Below are positions 8,201-16,203 of a DNA stretch of 64,000 bases, piece after piece. A program made the translations under genes and the position numbers. Location of the stretch: positions 62,001 to 126,000 of the forward strand of contig NZ_JAXOFX010000001.1 of the NCBI RefSeq assembly GCF_034427655.1, given 5' to 3'. The DNA comes from Robertmurraya_A mangrovi. Its GTDB lineage: Bacteria; Bacillota; Bacilli; Bacillales; Cytobacillaceae. The first letter of the stretch is position 1; each line of letters begins with the position of its first letter. The notes beneath the pieces were generated by a model, which saw only the letters and a program-made list of their open reading frames with translations, had not been told where the DNA came from and made no database searches.

Positions 8201-8350
8201 GTCTAGCTTCAGCGCCCAGCGACTAGTGGACTTCGCTCCTCTCCCTACGATAAGTCAACATCGAATCGCTCACGCTCTTCGTGTTTCCTTTATCTCAGTC
8301 GAGGCGCTCCAGTCCATACGTCGCTAAACAGGGCGCTTCCGCTTTTCTTA
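8201..8350. repeat. Imperfect palindromic intergenic repeat (second family)
   Basis: The ends of this segment are complementary: AGCGCCCAGCGACTAGTGGACT pairs imperfectly with the reverse complement of the sequence ending AGTCCATACGTCGCTAAAC...GGGCGCT. Inner blocks (TCGAATCGCTCACGCTCTTC) are GC-rich compared with the flanks. Such elements are dispersed in many Bacillaceae genomes. A 15-bp relative of its left end (GTCCAGCTCCAGCGC) occurs at 56782-56796. Confidence 0.7.
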
Positions 8351-8533
8351 TTGTGACGCGTCAAAGAAGTAAAGATATTAATAGTACTATCCTAACAAAA
8401 AAAATGAAACTGTAAATACTGAATTTTGAATATTTTGGTTAATCGTTACTAGAACTTTATGAAGAAAATGGAATTAATATTTATGAAGACTTCCTGAGAA
8501 AATAAGAACAAAAACAACAATGGAGGGTTTAAC

Positions 8534-8701
8534 GTGAAAAAAGAAAATTATAAAGTTAACCAACCAAACATTTTAACAAAAAGAAAGGCTACGAAAGAGG
8601 AATTACTAGAATTAAGTTCGACTGGTTATGGATTAGTATCTGAAACTAATAAGAATGGATTTGAAGAAAGCGGACAGAATTCATCTTGTGGTGGTTTATA
8701 A
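8534..8701 (+). CDS. Orphan 55-residue peptide ending SSCGGL
   Basis: This short frame starts with GTG after TGGAGGGTTT, a strong ribosome site, and ends before a hairpin. The peptide begins MKKENYKVNQPNILTKRK, has an acidic/polar middle (ATKEELLELSSTGYGLVSE), and ends GQNSSCGGL with a single cysteine. It has no signal peptide or membrane segment. The leader-like N-terminus and Cys-Gly-Gly tail recall precursors of modified or secreted peptides, but no maturation or export gene is adjacent. I do not recognise the family. The strong translation signals make a real gene likely. Confidence 0.6.
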   Translation: MKKENYKVNQPNILTKRKATKEELLELSSTGYGLVSETNKNGFEESGQNSSCGGL

Positions 8702-8707
8702 TAAAAG

Positions 8708-8732
8708 AGGCGTCTAATAAAGCTAGACGCCT
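8708..8732. terminator. Hairpin between the 55-aa gene and sspH
   Basis: AGGCGTCTA and TAGACGCCT form a perfect 9-bp stem. The U-run is poor on the plus strand and moderate (CUUUUAUU) on the minus strand, so it may mainly serve sspH. Confidence 0.6.
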
Positions 8733-8750
8733 ATTCCATTTCTAACTAAA

Positions 8751-8927
8751 TTATTCTTCTAAAGCGTCAATAGAAACAAGTCGCTTTTCATCATGTGTTC
8801 CACGGGCATGTACCGTTGCCATACTAGAAGTTTCATCAATGTTCTCAATCCAAACCGGGATTCCATGATAGTTTACGGATATTTCGTCGTCTGAAGCTAA
8901 TATTTCCTTTACACGATTTAACTCCAC
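8751..8927 (-). CDS. sspH: H-type small acid-soluble spore protein
   Basis: This 58-residue protein starts with GTG (MELNRVKEIL) after the ribosome site GAGGTGAT. It has the SspH-family pattern: an N-terminal RVKEIL helix, a YHGIPVWIENIDE core and a C-terminal RLVSIDALEE. H-type SASPs are minor spore-core proteins made in the forespore, usually under sigma-G. No obvious sigma-G promoter was found in the short space after the hit terminator. It stands alone between two hairpins. The assignment rests on the conserved core and length. Confidence 0.85.
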   Translation of the reverse strand: MELNRVKEILASDDEISVNYHGIPVWIENIDETSSMATVHARGTHDEKRLVSIDALEE

Positions 8928-8963
8928 TTATATCACCTCGGATACTAATATCCCCATCCTATA

Positions 8964-9000
8964 CAAAAAACATGCTTTTCAGATTTTCTGAAAAGCATGT
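8964..9000 (-). terminator. Terminator of hit
   Basis: ACATGCTTTTCAGA and TCTGAAAAGCATGT form a perfect 14-bp stem with a 3-nt loop. Read on the minus strand it is followed by TTTTTT. Confidence 0.9.
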
Positions 9001-9054
9001 CCTTATTATAGAAGTTTTATAAAAGTGACTTTAAAAGCACTCTTAAAAGAGCCA

Positions 9055-9477
9055 CTATGAGAGATTATTTTCAATATTTTTAGCGATCTCTTGTAGTTTT
9101 TCAGGTGTGTAATCACTTTGATTGGATTTCCAAACAGCTCCGAAACCATCACCCTCACCATAACGTGGGATTAAGTGCATGTGGAAATGAAAAACAGTTT
9201 GTCCTGCTTTTTCGCCATTATTGTTAACTAAATTCATTCCAGCGGGGTTAAATGCTTTTTTGATTGCATTGGCAATAGTAGGAGTTACTTCGAACAGGTT
9301 TTTTGCCATTTCAGGAGTTAACTCATATAAATTTTCTTTATGTACTTTTGGGATAATTAATGTGTGTCCTTTGGAAACTTGACTTATGTCTAGGAATGCT
9401 AATACAAATTCATTCTCAAAAACCTTTGCTGAAGGAATTTCTCCTTTGACAATCTTACAAAAGATACAATCACTCAT
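9055..9477 (-). CDS. hit: HIT-family nucleotide hydrolase Hit
   Basis: This 140-residue cytoplasmic histidine-triad protein hydrolyses phosphoramidate or dinucleoside substrates by family knowledge. A CIFCKIVKGEIP zinc-binding start and the catalytic HFHMHLIPRYGEGDG triad are both present. The ATG at 9477 is chosen because it follows GAAGGGGT by 7 nt; an upstream GTG would lie before that ribosome site. It is divergent from ecsA, the conserved neighbour, with a predicted RNA gene between them. The identification is secure; the physiological substrate is unknown. Confidence 0.93.
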   Translation of the reverse strand: MSDCIFCKIVKGEIPSAKVFENEFVLAFLDISQVSKGHTLIIPKVHKENLYELTPEMAKNLFEVTPTIANAIKKAFNPAGMNLVNNNGEKAGQTVFHFHMHLIPRYGEGDGFGAVWKSNQSDYTPEKLQEIAKNIENNLS

Positions 9478-9550
9478 GATTAAGACCCCTTCCACATATA
9501 ATTAAACTTAATAGTGTATTTAGGATAGTTTACCATATATATGCCAATGT

Positions 9551-9586
9551 AAAAAAGAGAAAAGCAGGATTCGCAAGGAATCCTGC
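9551..9586 (-). terminator. Terminator of the predicted RNA
   Basis: GCAGGATTC and GAATCCTGC form a 9-bp stem with a 5-nt loop. On the minus strand it is followed by TTTTCTCTTTTTT. On the plus strand the following sequence is not T-rich, so direction is clear. Confidence 0.85.
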
Positions 9587-9951
9587 CGTTTCTGAAGGGG
9601 AATGCTTTTTCAATACGTCTATATCAGGTTACCCTCTTTTGCAAACACCTCATTTATTAAATGATTTGTGTTTTCTACAGAGTTTGTAAAATCGATCCTT
9701 TGTTCAAGCGTACCATCCCCTTATTGCTTTATAGGTTTCACAACTTATAAAGATTGGTGATAGTCTTTTACGAACACCTCATTTATTAGTAAAATGTGGT
9801 ACGGATCTAGATCTTAGGCTTCAATTGCTTTGTGCAATGTCACCATCCCCTTATAGGAACGTCCTGAAAGCTTATTTAGAAAGGAAACTGTCTGCGATAG
9901 ACACCTCATTTCAAAATTTAGATGATTAAATCATCTGTTGTTTCCCCTTCA
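9551..9951 (-). ncRNA. Predicted ~400-nt structured RNA, sigma-G type promoter
   Basis: The minus strand has a sigma-G-like promoter ending at 9957 and a strong terminator at 9586-9551. The predicted 5' end UGAAGGGGAA (9951-9942) pairs perfectly with UUCCCCUUCA (9602-9593) just before the terminator, closing the RNA into one domain. Inside are two AUAAGGGGAUGG copies (9854-9712, 130 bp apart) and three AUGAGGUG copies (9909, 9782, 9653, about 128 bp apart), mostly in predicted loops such as UUUUAC-loop-GUAAAA and AAGC-loop-GCUU. No reading frame longer than about 15 codons follows these purine motifs. I do not recognise a known RNA family; forespore sRNAs such as CsfG are a possible comparison. 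Confidence 0.65.
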
Positions 9952-9956
9952 TAGAT

Positions 9957-9986
9957 TAGAATGCCCGGTGTGAAGTTTTATATTCA
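9957..9986 (-). promoter_or_regulatory. Sigma-G-like promoter
   Basis: TGAATA (9986-9981), a 17-bp spacer, then CATTCTA (9963-9957). The B. subtilis sigma-G consensus is TGAATA, 17-18 bp, CATACTA, so 12 of 13 positions match. The predicted start (about 9950) coincides with the 5' strand of the closing helix. Confidence 0.65.
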
Positions 9987-10179
9987 CAAGAAAACATATT
10001 TTGAAATAATTTTTTCGTTCATTGTTTTGATAGGCTATTTGTAGCATTTAGGTAGAGTGTAGAAGTGGCAATAAGATTTTTAAAGTCATTTGTAGTATAC
10101 TCATAAAAATGATACTTTTAAAATTTGGAAATACATACATAGCAATGCTTAGGACAGAATTTGGGAAGGACGTTGGTTT

Positions 10180-10920
10180 ATGACATTATTAGAGATTAAA
10201 CATGTAACGGGTGGATACTCAAGGAATCCCGTATTGAAAGACGTTTCTTTTGATGTAAAGGAAAACGAAATTGTTGGTTTAATCGGATTAAACGGTGCAG
10301 GCAAGAGTACAACTATTAAGCATATTATTGGCCTGATGGAACCACATAATGGGGAAGTTACGATAAAGGGTAAAAACTTTCAAGCAGACAAAGAAGCCTA
10401 CAGACGTGAATTTACCTTTGTTCCGGAGACACCAATTTTATATGATGAACTGACTCTAGATGAACACTTAAGAATGACAGGAATGGCTTATGGCATTGAT
10501 GAGAAAACATACAATGAAAGAAAAGAACTTCTATTAAAGGAATTTAGAATGAGTAAGAGGCTAAAATGGTTTCCCGCTCATTTCTCAAAAGGGATGAAGC
10601 AAAAAGTTATGATTATGTGTGCCTTTTTAGTACAACCATCCCTTTATATTGTGGACGAGCCTTTCGTAGGTTTAGACCCACTCGGAATTCAATCCTTACT
10701 AGACCTCATGAAAAAAATGAAAGAGAATGGTGCAGGGATTTTAATGTCGACCCATATTTTAGCTACTGCCGAAAGATACTGTAATCGATTTGTTATCTTA
10801 CATGAAGGTAGTGTAAGGGCAAAAGGTACGTTAGAGGAGTTAAGAGAACAATTTGCCATGCCAAACGCAACATTGGATGACCTCTATATTCAATTAACAA
10901 AGGAAGAAGATTATGTTTGA
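10180..10920 (+). CDS. ecsA: ABC transporter ATPase EcsA
   Basis: EcsA is the ATP-binding subunit of the Ecs exporter, which affects protein secretion, regulated proteolysis and competence in Bacillus. The 246 residues contain Walker A GLNGAGKSTT (about 36-45), a signature loop FSKGMKQKV, Walker B LYIVDEPFVGLDP and the H-loop MSTHIL. The stop overlaps the ecsB start by 8 bp, indicating translational coupling. The ribosome site GGGAAGGACG precedes the ATG. Gene order hit-ecsABC is conserved. Confidence 0.95.
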   Translation: MTLLEIKHVTGGYSRNPVLKDVSFDVKENEIVGLIGLNGAGKSTTIKHIIGLMEPHNGEVTIKGKNFQADKEAYRREFTFVPETPILYDELTLDEHLRMTGMAYGIDEKTYNERKELLLKEFRMSKRLKWFPAHFSKGMKQKVMIMCAFLVQPSLYIVDEPFVGLDPLGIQSLLDLMKKMKENGAGILMSTHILATAERYCNRFVILHEGSVRAKGTLEELREQFAMPNATLDDLYIQLTKEEDYV

Positions 10921-12124
10921 TGCAAATAAGCTTTGGAAGGAAAGACTAGGTACTGCGAGTAAAGAGTTAGGGAAATATTTTCGCTATATTTTTAATGGGC
11001 ACATTGTGATCGTTCTTGTATTTTTATTGGGAACCGTTGCTTTTTATTATCAGGAATGGGTAAAAACTTTGACACCCGAATTTCCAGCTGCCATCCTTAT
11101 GGCTCTGTTTTTAGCGGTTCTGTTAACCTATAGCCCAATCTATAGCTTTCTAAAGGAAGCAGACAAAATTTTTTTACTACCTTTAGAAAATCGTCTAGAG
11201 CCTTATTTTAAATCTTCAATCATCCTAAGTTTTTTCATTCAAGTGTACTTTTTAGTTCTTGGTCTTGGCGTATTTATGCCAATTTATGCACAAGTGAATA
11301 ATGGAGACTTCGGATCCTTTTTCATGTTTCTTCTATCTCTTTGTGCAGTTAAATTTATAAACATTCTCATTAAGTGGAGAGTCCAATATTATGTTGAAGT
11401 GAATGTACATCTTGTTGACTCCCTCATCCGTTACTGTTTAAATGGAGTTTTTCTGTTTCTGTTATTTTCAAATGCAGGATACTTATTTCTTGGTTTGATT
11501 TTTGTGATTTACTTATGTCTGTACTTATATTATCGCAGCCAAACAATGCTAAAAGGATTGAAATGGGAGTTCTTAATTGAACAAGAAGAAAGAAGGATGA
11601 TGTCCTTTTATCGCTTAGCCAACTTGTTTACAGACGTTCCAAAATTAAAGGACCGAGTAAAAAGAAGAAAATGGTTAGACTTTATATCTGCTTCTATTCC
11701 TTACAAACAAGATCAAACTTTTTTACATTTGTTTGTAAACACCTTTATAAGAGGTGGAGATTACCTAGGTTTATTTGTTCGGTTAACGGTGATAGGAGGA
11801 TTGGGCCTCTATTTAGTAACATTTGGTTATGGACAAATTTTGTTTGTTATTCTGTTTTTATATTTAACAGGATTTCAGTTGCTACCATTATGGAATCATC
11901 ATCAAAATAAATTATGGATTCAGCTGTATCCTGTTAAAGACAAGATAAAAGGTCAGTCGTTCCAAAAGCTGATGGTTCGCTTGCTTGGAGCACAAGTCAT
12001 ATTATTATCGATTCCCTTGTTCTTAAAAGGTGAATGGGTAATAGCAGGATTATCAATCATAGCAGGTATGTTATTTAGCTTTTTCTTTGTTTTTGTATAC
12101 AGTAAAAATAAACTTCAAATTTAA
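10913..12124 (+). CDS. ecsB: ABC transporter membrane subunit EcsB
   Basis: EcsB is the membrane partner of EcsA. The 403-residue protein shows about nine or ten hydrophobic helices in pairs, with a long charged cytoplasmic region near residues 205-255 (EEERRMMSFYRLANLFTDVP). Length and hydropathy match EcsB. It overlaps ecsA by 8 bp and is followed by a terminator before ecsC, so the AB pair is the core transcript and ecsC may be read through or expressed separately. No sign of truncation. Confidence 0.93.
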   Translation: MFDANKLWKERLGTASKELGKYFRYIFNGHIVIVLVFLLGTVAFYYQEWVKTLTPEFPAAILMALFLAVLLTYSPIYSFLKEADKIFLLPLENRLEPYFKSSIILSFFIQVYFLVLGLGVFMPIYAQVNNGDFGSFFMFLLSLCAVKFINILIKWRVQYYVEVNVHLVDSLIRYCLNGVFLFLLFSNAGYLFLGLIFVIYLCLYLYYRSQTMLKGLKWEFLIEQEERRMMSFYRLANLFTDVPKLKDRVKRRKWLDFISASIPYKQDQTFLHLFVNTFIRGGDYLGLFVRLTVIGGLGLYLVTFGYGQILFVILFLYLTGFQLLPLWNHHQNKLWIQLYPVKDKIKGQSFQKLMVRLLGAQVILLSIPLFLKGEWVIAGLSIIAGMLFSFFFVFVYSKNKLQI

Positions 12125-12128
12125 AACG

Positions 12129-12163
12129 ATGGAGGTGGTTCAATAGAACTGCCTCCATTTTTA
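12129..12163 (+). terminator. Terminator between ecsB and ecsC
   Basis: ATGGAGGTGGTTC and GAACTGCCTCCAT form a 13-bp stem with two wobble pairs, followed by TTTTT. Confidence 0.85.
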
Positions 12164-12230
12164 GCGTGATGAAACTATATGATTTTTGATTCGTATTATG
12201 TATCAAATGTATTTAAAGGAAGGGTTAACA

Positions 12231-12956
12231 ATGAACGAATATGAATTACATGCCTATAAGGAAGTAGAGGATTGGAAAAGAAATTTACTAAAGAAACCAA
12301 GATTAATTAATCGGCTCTCAAAGAAAGCTCAAATAAAGATAAATGAGATGATACCGGAAAAAGCTCATCATATCGTAACTGAAAGCATTAGAAAGATGGT
12401 TCAAGCTACACTAGTTGGGTCAAATTTTATTACGAAAAAAGAGGAACGATCAGGTGCTACACTTGCTGATAGAGACAAGTTATTACAAGAGAAGATGAAT
12501 ATATACCGAAAAACGGCTGCAGTTGAAGGAGCAGGGACTGGTGCTGGAGGAATATTATTGGCATTAGCCGATTTTCCTTTGTTATTGTCTATAAAAATGA
12601 AGTTCTTATTTGAAGCAGCAACCGTTTATGGTTATGACACAGATGAGTATGAAGAGCGTTTATTCATTCTTCACATTTTTAAATTAGCTTTTTCTAGCGA
12701 GGAAAAACGAAAGGAAACTTACTATATTATTGAGAATTGGGAAGAGCACAAGAAGCAATTAGCCGATATGGACTGGAGGGAGTTTCAACAGGAGTATCGT
12801 GATTATATTGATTTTGTCAAAATGCTTCAACTAATCCCAGGCTTAGGAGCGATTGTTGGAGCTTATGCCAACTATAATTTACTTGATCATTTAGGTGAAG
12901 TAGCGATGAATTGTTATCGATTAAGGTTATTAAAAACATCCCCGAAGGCATTTTGA
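12231..12956 (+). CDS. ecsC: EcsC family protein
   Basis: EcsC is the third gene of the ecs locus; its product is not needed for transport in B. subtilis and its role is unclear. The 241 residues are mostly helical, with a glycine-rich amphipathic/hydrophobic middle (GAGTGAGGILLALADFPLLLS, about residues 100-120) and a second one near the C-terminus (LIPGLGAIVGAYANYNLLDHLG). Both are EcsC hallmarks. The ATG at 12231 follows AAGGAAGGG and gives nearly the B. subtilis length. Upstream in-frame ATGs lack a ribosome site. Confidence 0.93.
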   Translation: MNEYELHAYKEVEDWKRNLLKKPRLINRLSKKAQIKINEMIPEKAHHIVTESIRKMVQATLVGSNFITKKEERSGATLADRDKLLQEKMNIYRKTAAVEGAGTGAGGILLALADFPLLLSIKMKFLFEAATVYGYDTDEYEERLFILHIFKLAFSSEEKRKETYYIIENWEEHKKQLADMDWREFQQEYRDYIDFVKMLQLIPGLGAIVGAYANYNLLDHLGEVAMNCYRLRLLKTSPKAF

Positions 12957-12972
12957 TGCTTTGGGGATGTTG
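12935..12972. terminator. Terminator between ecsC and yhaA
   Basis: AACATCCCC and GGGGATGTT, with further pairing inside, form a hairpin overlapping the ecsC stop. The U-run is better on the minus strand, so it mainly ends the convergent yhaA transcript. Confidence 0.75.
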
Positions 12973-12982
12973 GTTATTAATC

Positions 12983-14158
12983 TCACTTTTTCTGATATTC
13001 TAATGCAGCTGAACCAAGTGTTTTTGCTGCCACTAAAAGCGACTTCTCGTCGATATCAAATTTTGGATGATGATGTGGATACGCAACTGGAACATTTTCT
13101 GGTCTAGCTCCTGTAAAGAAGAAAGTACCTTTTACATGTTGTAAGTAATAAGCAAAATCTTCTCCACCCATTTGTGGCTCTGTTTCTTCCACTACAGTAA
13201 CATCAGGGATATTAGTAGCACATTGTACTAAGAAGTCCGTTTCTTCAGCATGGTTCACCACCGCTGGATACCCTTTATGATACTCATATTCAAAAGTGCT
13301 ATTAGCAGCAAGACATGTACCTTGAACAATTCTTTCAATTTCTTTTTCAATGAATTCACGTACGTCTTCATTAAAGGTACGAACGGTTCCGATTAGTTTT
13401 GCTTTGTCGGCAATCACATTAAAAGCATTATCGGCAACAAAAGACCCTACGGTTACGACAGCAGAATCAACGGGATTCACTCTACGGCTTACAATTTGTT
13501 GTAAGTTCATTACTAGTTGTGAAGCAGTAACAATGGAATCCTTTGTTTTATGGGGTTGTGCACCATGACCTCCTTGGCCTTGAATTTCAATTTCAAAGCG
13601 GTCAGCAGCAGCCATGATCGGACCTTTGCGATACTGAATTTTACCTGTAGGTTCGCTTGCCCATAAATGAGTACCAAAGATGGCATCCACTCCCTCAAGA
13701 CATCCATCTTCAATCATGGTTACCGCACCACCTGGGGCATATTCTTCGGCATGTTGATGAATCATTATATAATTTCCTTCTAGTTCCTCACGCATTTCAT
13801 GTAGCACCTTAGCTAGTACAAGTAAAGTGGCTGTGTGGCCGTCGTGACCACAAGCATGCATGACACCAGGAATAGTTGATTTATAAGGTACATCTTTTTC
13901 GTCGTTAATGGGAAGAGCATCAAAGTCAGCACGTAAAGCAATAGTCTTTCCTGGTTTACCACCGTAGATTTTAGCAACAACCCCATTTCCACCGACCTTG
14001 TCTCTCACTTCAATTCCAAGGTTTAAATAATAATCTTTTATGTAATTGGGGGTCTTTACCTCTTGAAATGATAATTCAGGATGTTGGTGTAAATATCTTC
14101 TGATTTCAACCATTTCATCGTAGTAATTTTCTAGTTTGGTAAAAAGGTGTTGAAGCAT
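12983..14158 (-). CDS. yhaA: M20D amidohydrolase YhaA
   Basis: This 391-residue member of the M20 aminoacylase/IAA-amino-acid hydrolase group probably removes N-acyl groups from amino acids or peptides in the cytoplasm. Metal and active-site motifs are clear: RRYLHQHPELSFQE at the N-terminus, HACGHDGH (about 100-107), the catalytic HQHAEE (about 134-139), QMGGEDFAYY near 330, and the C-terminal histidine in PYPHHHPKFD. It converges with ecsC, as in B. subtilis, where yhaA follows ecsC. The natural substrate is not known. Confidence 0.9.
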   Translation of the reverse strand: MLQHLFTKLENYYDEMVEIRRYLHQHPELSFQEVKTPNYIKDYYLNLGIEVRDKVGGNGVVAKIYGGKPGKTIALRADFDALPINDEKDVPYKSTIPGVMHACGHDGHTATLLVLAKVLHEMREELEGNYIMIHQHAEEYAPGGAVTMIEDGCLEGVDAIFGTHLWASEPTGKIQYRKGPIMAAADRFEIEIQGQGGHGAQPHKTKDSIVTASQLVMNLQQIVSRRVNPVDSAVVTVGSFVADNAFNVIADKAKLIGTVRTFNEDVREFIEKEIERIVQGTCLAANSTFEYEYHKGYPAVVNHAEETDFLVQCATNIPDVTVVEETEPQMGGEDFAYYLQHVKGTFFFTGARPENVPVAYPHHHPKFDIDEKSLLVAAKTLGSAALEYQKK

Positions 14159-14342
14159 ATATTCTCTCTCCTTATTATGGTATATTGTTCATAATGTGAT
14201 TTTATAATTTTCTGAAAAATATATTCACAAAAATATAAAAATGATTCTAAATAAATAGTATTATATCATTCTTTAGTTGTCTAAAGGAAAATGAAAGTTT
14301 TGGCTTTAAGGTTTTCACTACAGTAGAAAAGGAGGTTTTGTG

Positions 14343-15008
14343 ATGGGAGTAAGATTATCATCTAAGTTAACAATGGGATTATTATTGATTGCTCTTGTTA
14401 CGTCTATACTATTAACAAATATAGTATTAAGCGGTGAGGAGTTAACTGTAGATACGAAAGTAAGGGCACTAATCATATCCCTTTTTGGGGAATCTACCCA
14501 AGGATTTTTTAGTACCATAACTCCCTTAGGAGATAAAATTGGTGTAATCTCCGTAGGAATACTATTTTTATTATGGCTATGGTGGAAGAGTCGAGATTAT
14601 ATTGGTTTAGCCGTTGGTATAGTTGCTGTAGCTCTGGGGAATGAATTAAATAAATTTCTAAAAGCAACGATTGGGAGACCTAGACCAGAGATGGAATATC
14701 TAGATCATGTTGAGAGCCTAAGTTTCCCAAGTGGTCATGCAATGATTGCTATTATTCTTTACACATACATCGCTTATTTTTCTATTAAACAATTGAAAAA
14801 AACAGCTGTCAAATGGATTATAGGACTAGCAGCTAGTGTAGTCATTATGCTAATTGGCATTAGTAGAGTCGTTCTTCAAGTTCATTATCCTACAGATGTA
14901 ATTGGAGGATTTGCCATAGGTTACATTTGGATTGTATTATTGCTCTTTGTTTATGAATGGGTAACGATGAAAATGAATGTGAAAAAAGATAGAGACATAT
15001 CACTGTAG
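14343..15008 (+). CDS. PAP2-family membrane phosphatase
   Basis: This 221-residue integral membrane phosphatase has about six helices. All three PAP2 motifs are present: KATIGRPRPEME, the PSGH motif in SFPSGHAM, and SRVVLQVHYPTDVIGG. By family it dephosphorylates lipid phosphates, for example phosphatidylglycerol phosphate or undecaprenyl pyrophosphate, on the outer membrane face. The ATG at 14343 lies 7 nt after AAGGAGG; the GTG just before it is too close. It is a single-gene unit divergent from yhaA. Sequence alone does not separate a PgpB/YodM-like from a BcrC-like role. Confidence 0.85.
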   Translation: MGVRLSSKLTMGLLLIALVTSILLTNIVLSGEELTVDTKVRALIISLFGESTQGFFSTITPLGDKIGVISVGILFLLWLWWKSRDYIGLAVGIVAVALGNELNKFLKATIGRPRPEMEYLDHVESLSFPSGHAMIAIILYTYIAYFSIKQLKKTAVKWIIGLAASVVIMLIGISRVVLQVHYPTDVIGGFAIGYIWIVLLLFVYEWVTMKMNVKKDRDISL

Positions 15009-15116
15009 CAGGTAGTCTCTTTATATATTTATTGTAAAATAAGTTGTTCATATATAGTTGGTCCTATTTACAAAAGTCTAATAGATAAGATTATAAATTT
15101 ATTTGGAGTGAGGGAA

Positions 15117-15986
15117 ATGACAGTACAAGAAGGATATGTTGAGGTTACTGGTGGAAAGGTTTGGTATCAAATACATAATCGAGAATTGACTAATACACCA
15201 CTAATCGTATTACATGGGGGACCTGGTTCGTCTCATTATTCATTACAAGGATTAAAAATTCTTGCTGAAGATAGACCAGTTATCTTTTACGATCAATTAG
15301 GATGTGGAAATTCGGATCGTCCTAATGAGTCTTCTTTATGGAATATTGATCGATTTGTCGAAGAACTGGCTCAATTAAGAGAAGCTCTTTCTTTAAAGGA
15401 ACTACATATTTTAGGTCATTCATGGGGGACAACCCTTTTAGCTGCCTATTTGTTAGAAAAGCCAACTGGTGTTAAAAGTGCTATTTTCTCTAGTCCTTGT
15501 TTAAGTGCTCCCTTATGGGCGGAGGACCAAGATTATAATAGGACATTATTACCTGAAAGTGTTCAGGAAACGTTAAAAGAATGTGAAGAGAATGGCAAAA
15601 CCGATTCAGAAGAATATAAAGAGGCAACAGCCGAGTTTAATAGACACTTCGTATGTCGACTAGACCCTTTACCTGAGTTTTTAAAACATGGTGCACACTA
15701 TAGGAATCCAGAGGTTTATAATATTATGTGGGGACCTTCTGAATTCCACGTAACAGGAAATTTAAAGGACTTTGACTGCACTTCTAGATTAAATGAACTG
15801 TCTATTCCTTCTCTATATACATGTGGACGTTACGACGAAGCTACACCAAAGTCTACTCAATATTTTAGTGAACTAACCCCAAATGCAAAGTTTCATGTGT
15901 TTGAGAATAGTGCTCACATGCCATACATAGAAGAACCTGAAGAATATGTAACGGTGATTAGAGACTTTTTAAACGTAAATGACTAA
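15117..15986 (+). CDS. Proline iminopeptidase-like S33 peptidase
   Basis: This 289-residue cytoplasmic alpha/beta hydrolase is of the S33 proline iminopeptidase group, which removes N-terminal proline from small peptides. HGGPGSSHY is the oxyanion hole motif (family HGGPG), GHSWGTTL carries the catalytic Ser, CGRYDEATP the Asp and ENSAHMPYIEEP the His. The cap domain between residues 135 and 215 is intact. The ATG at 15117 follows GGAGTGAGGG; a GTG inside that site is rejected as start. It is followed by its own terminator. Amino-acid amidase activity is an alternative in this family. Confidence 0.88.
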   Translation: MTVQEGYVEVTGGKVWYQIHNRELTNTPLIVLHGGPGSSHYSLQGLKILAEDRPVIFYDQLGCGNSDRPNESSLWNIDRFVEELAQLREALSLKELHILGHSWGTTLLAAYLLEKPTGVKSAIFSSPCLSAPLWAEDQDYNRTLLPESVQETLKECEENGKTDSEEYKEATAEFNRHFVCRLDPLPEFLKHGAHYRNPEVYNIMWGPSEFHVTGNLKDFDCTSRLNELSIPSLYTCGRYDEATPKSTQYFSELTPNAKFHVFENSAHMPYIEEPEEYVTVIRDFLNVND

Positions 15987-15996
15987 ATATAGTACT

Positions 15997-16027
15997 CGTT
16001 AAGCATATTTGGCTTAACGGGTTTTTT
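15997..16027 (+). terminator. Terminator of the S33 peptidase gene
   Basis: CGTTAAGC and GCTTAACG form an 8-bp stem followed by GGTTTTTT. Confidence 0.88.
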
Positions 16028-16055
16028 AATGCCCCAAAAAATGAAAAGCATATAC

Positions 16056-16071
16056 TCCGTCTAGAGACGGA
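16056..16071. promoter_or_regulatory. Inverted repeat upstream of liaFSR, possible operator
   Basis: TCCGTCTAGAGACGGA is a perfect 6-4-6 inverted repeat about 130 bp before liaF, directly after the previous terminator. LiaR-family regulators bind inverted repeats before their own operons, so this is a candidate LiaR site. There is no adjacent U-run that would make it a terminator. Confidence 0.4.
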
Positions 16072-16203
16072 TATAAAAACACTCTATAGGTTGTTCATTT
16101 CTCAAGGAAAATTGGTATGATTGTAATTAATAGATACTTTTAGTGAAGGAGAAATATACATTTCTCTAGAATACAGATTTCAGTATAGAAAGAAGGGATT
16201 TCC

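Noticed and set aside
8448..8506. Open frame reading SLLELYEENGINIYEDFLRK before a stop
   Set aside because: It looks protein-like but has no start codon or ribosome site and is only 20 codons; at most a remnant, not supportable.
9551..9951. Plus-strand sRNA with C-rich loops
   Set aside because: The C-rich motifs would suit an sRNA, but no plus-strand terminator was found and the promoter and terminator both point to the minus strand; kept as an alternative only.
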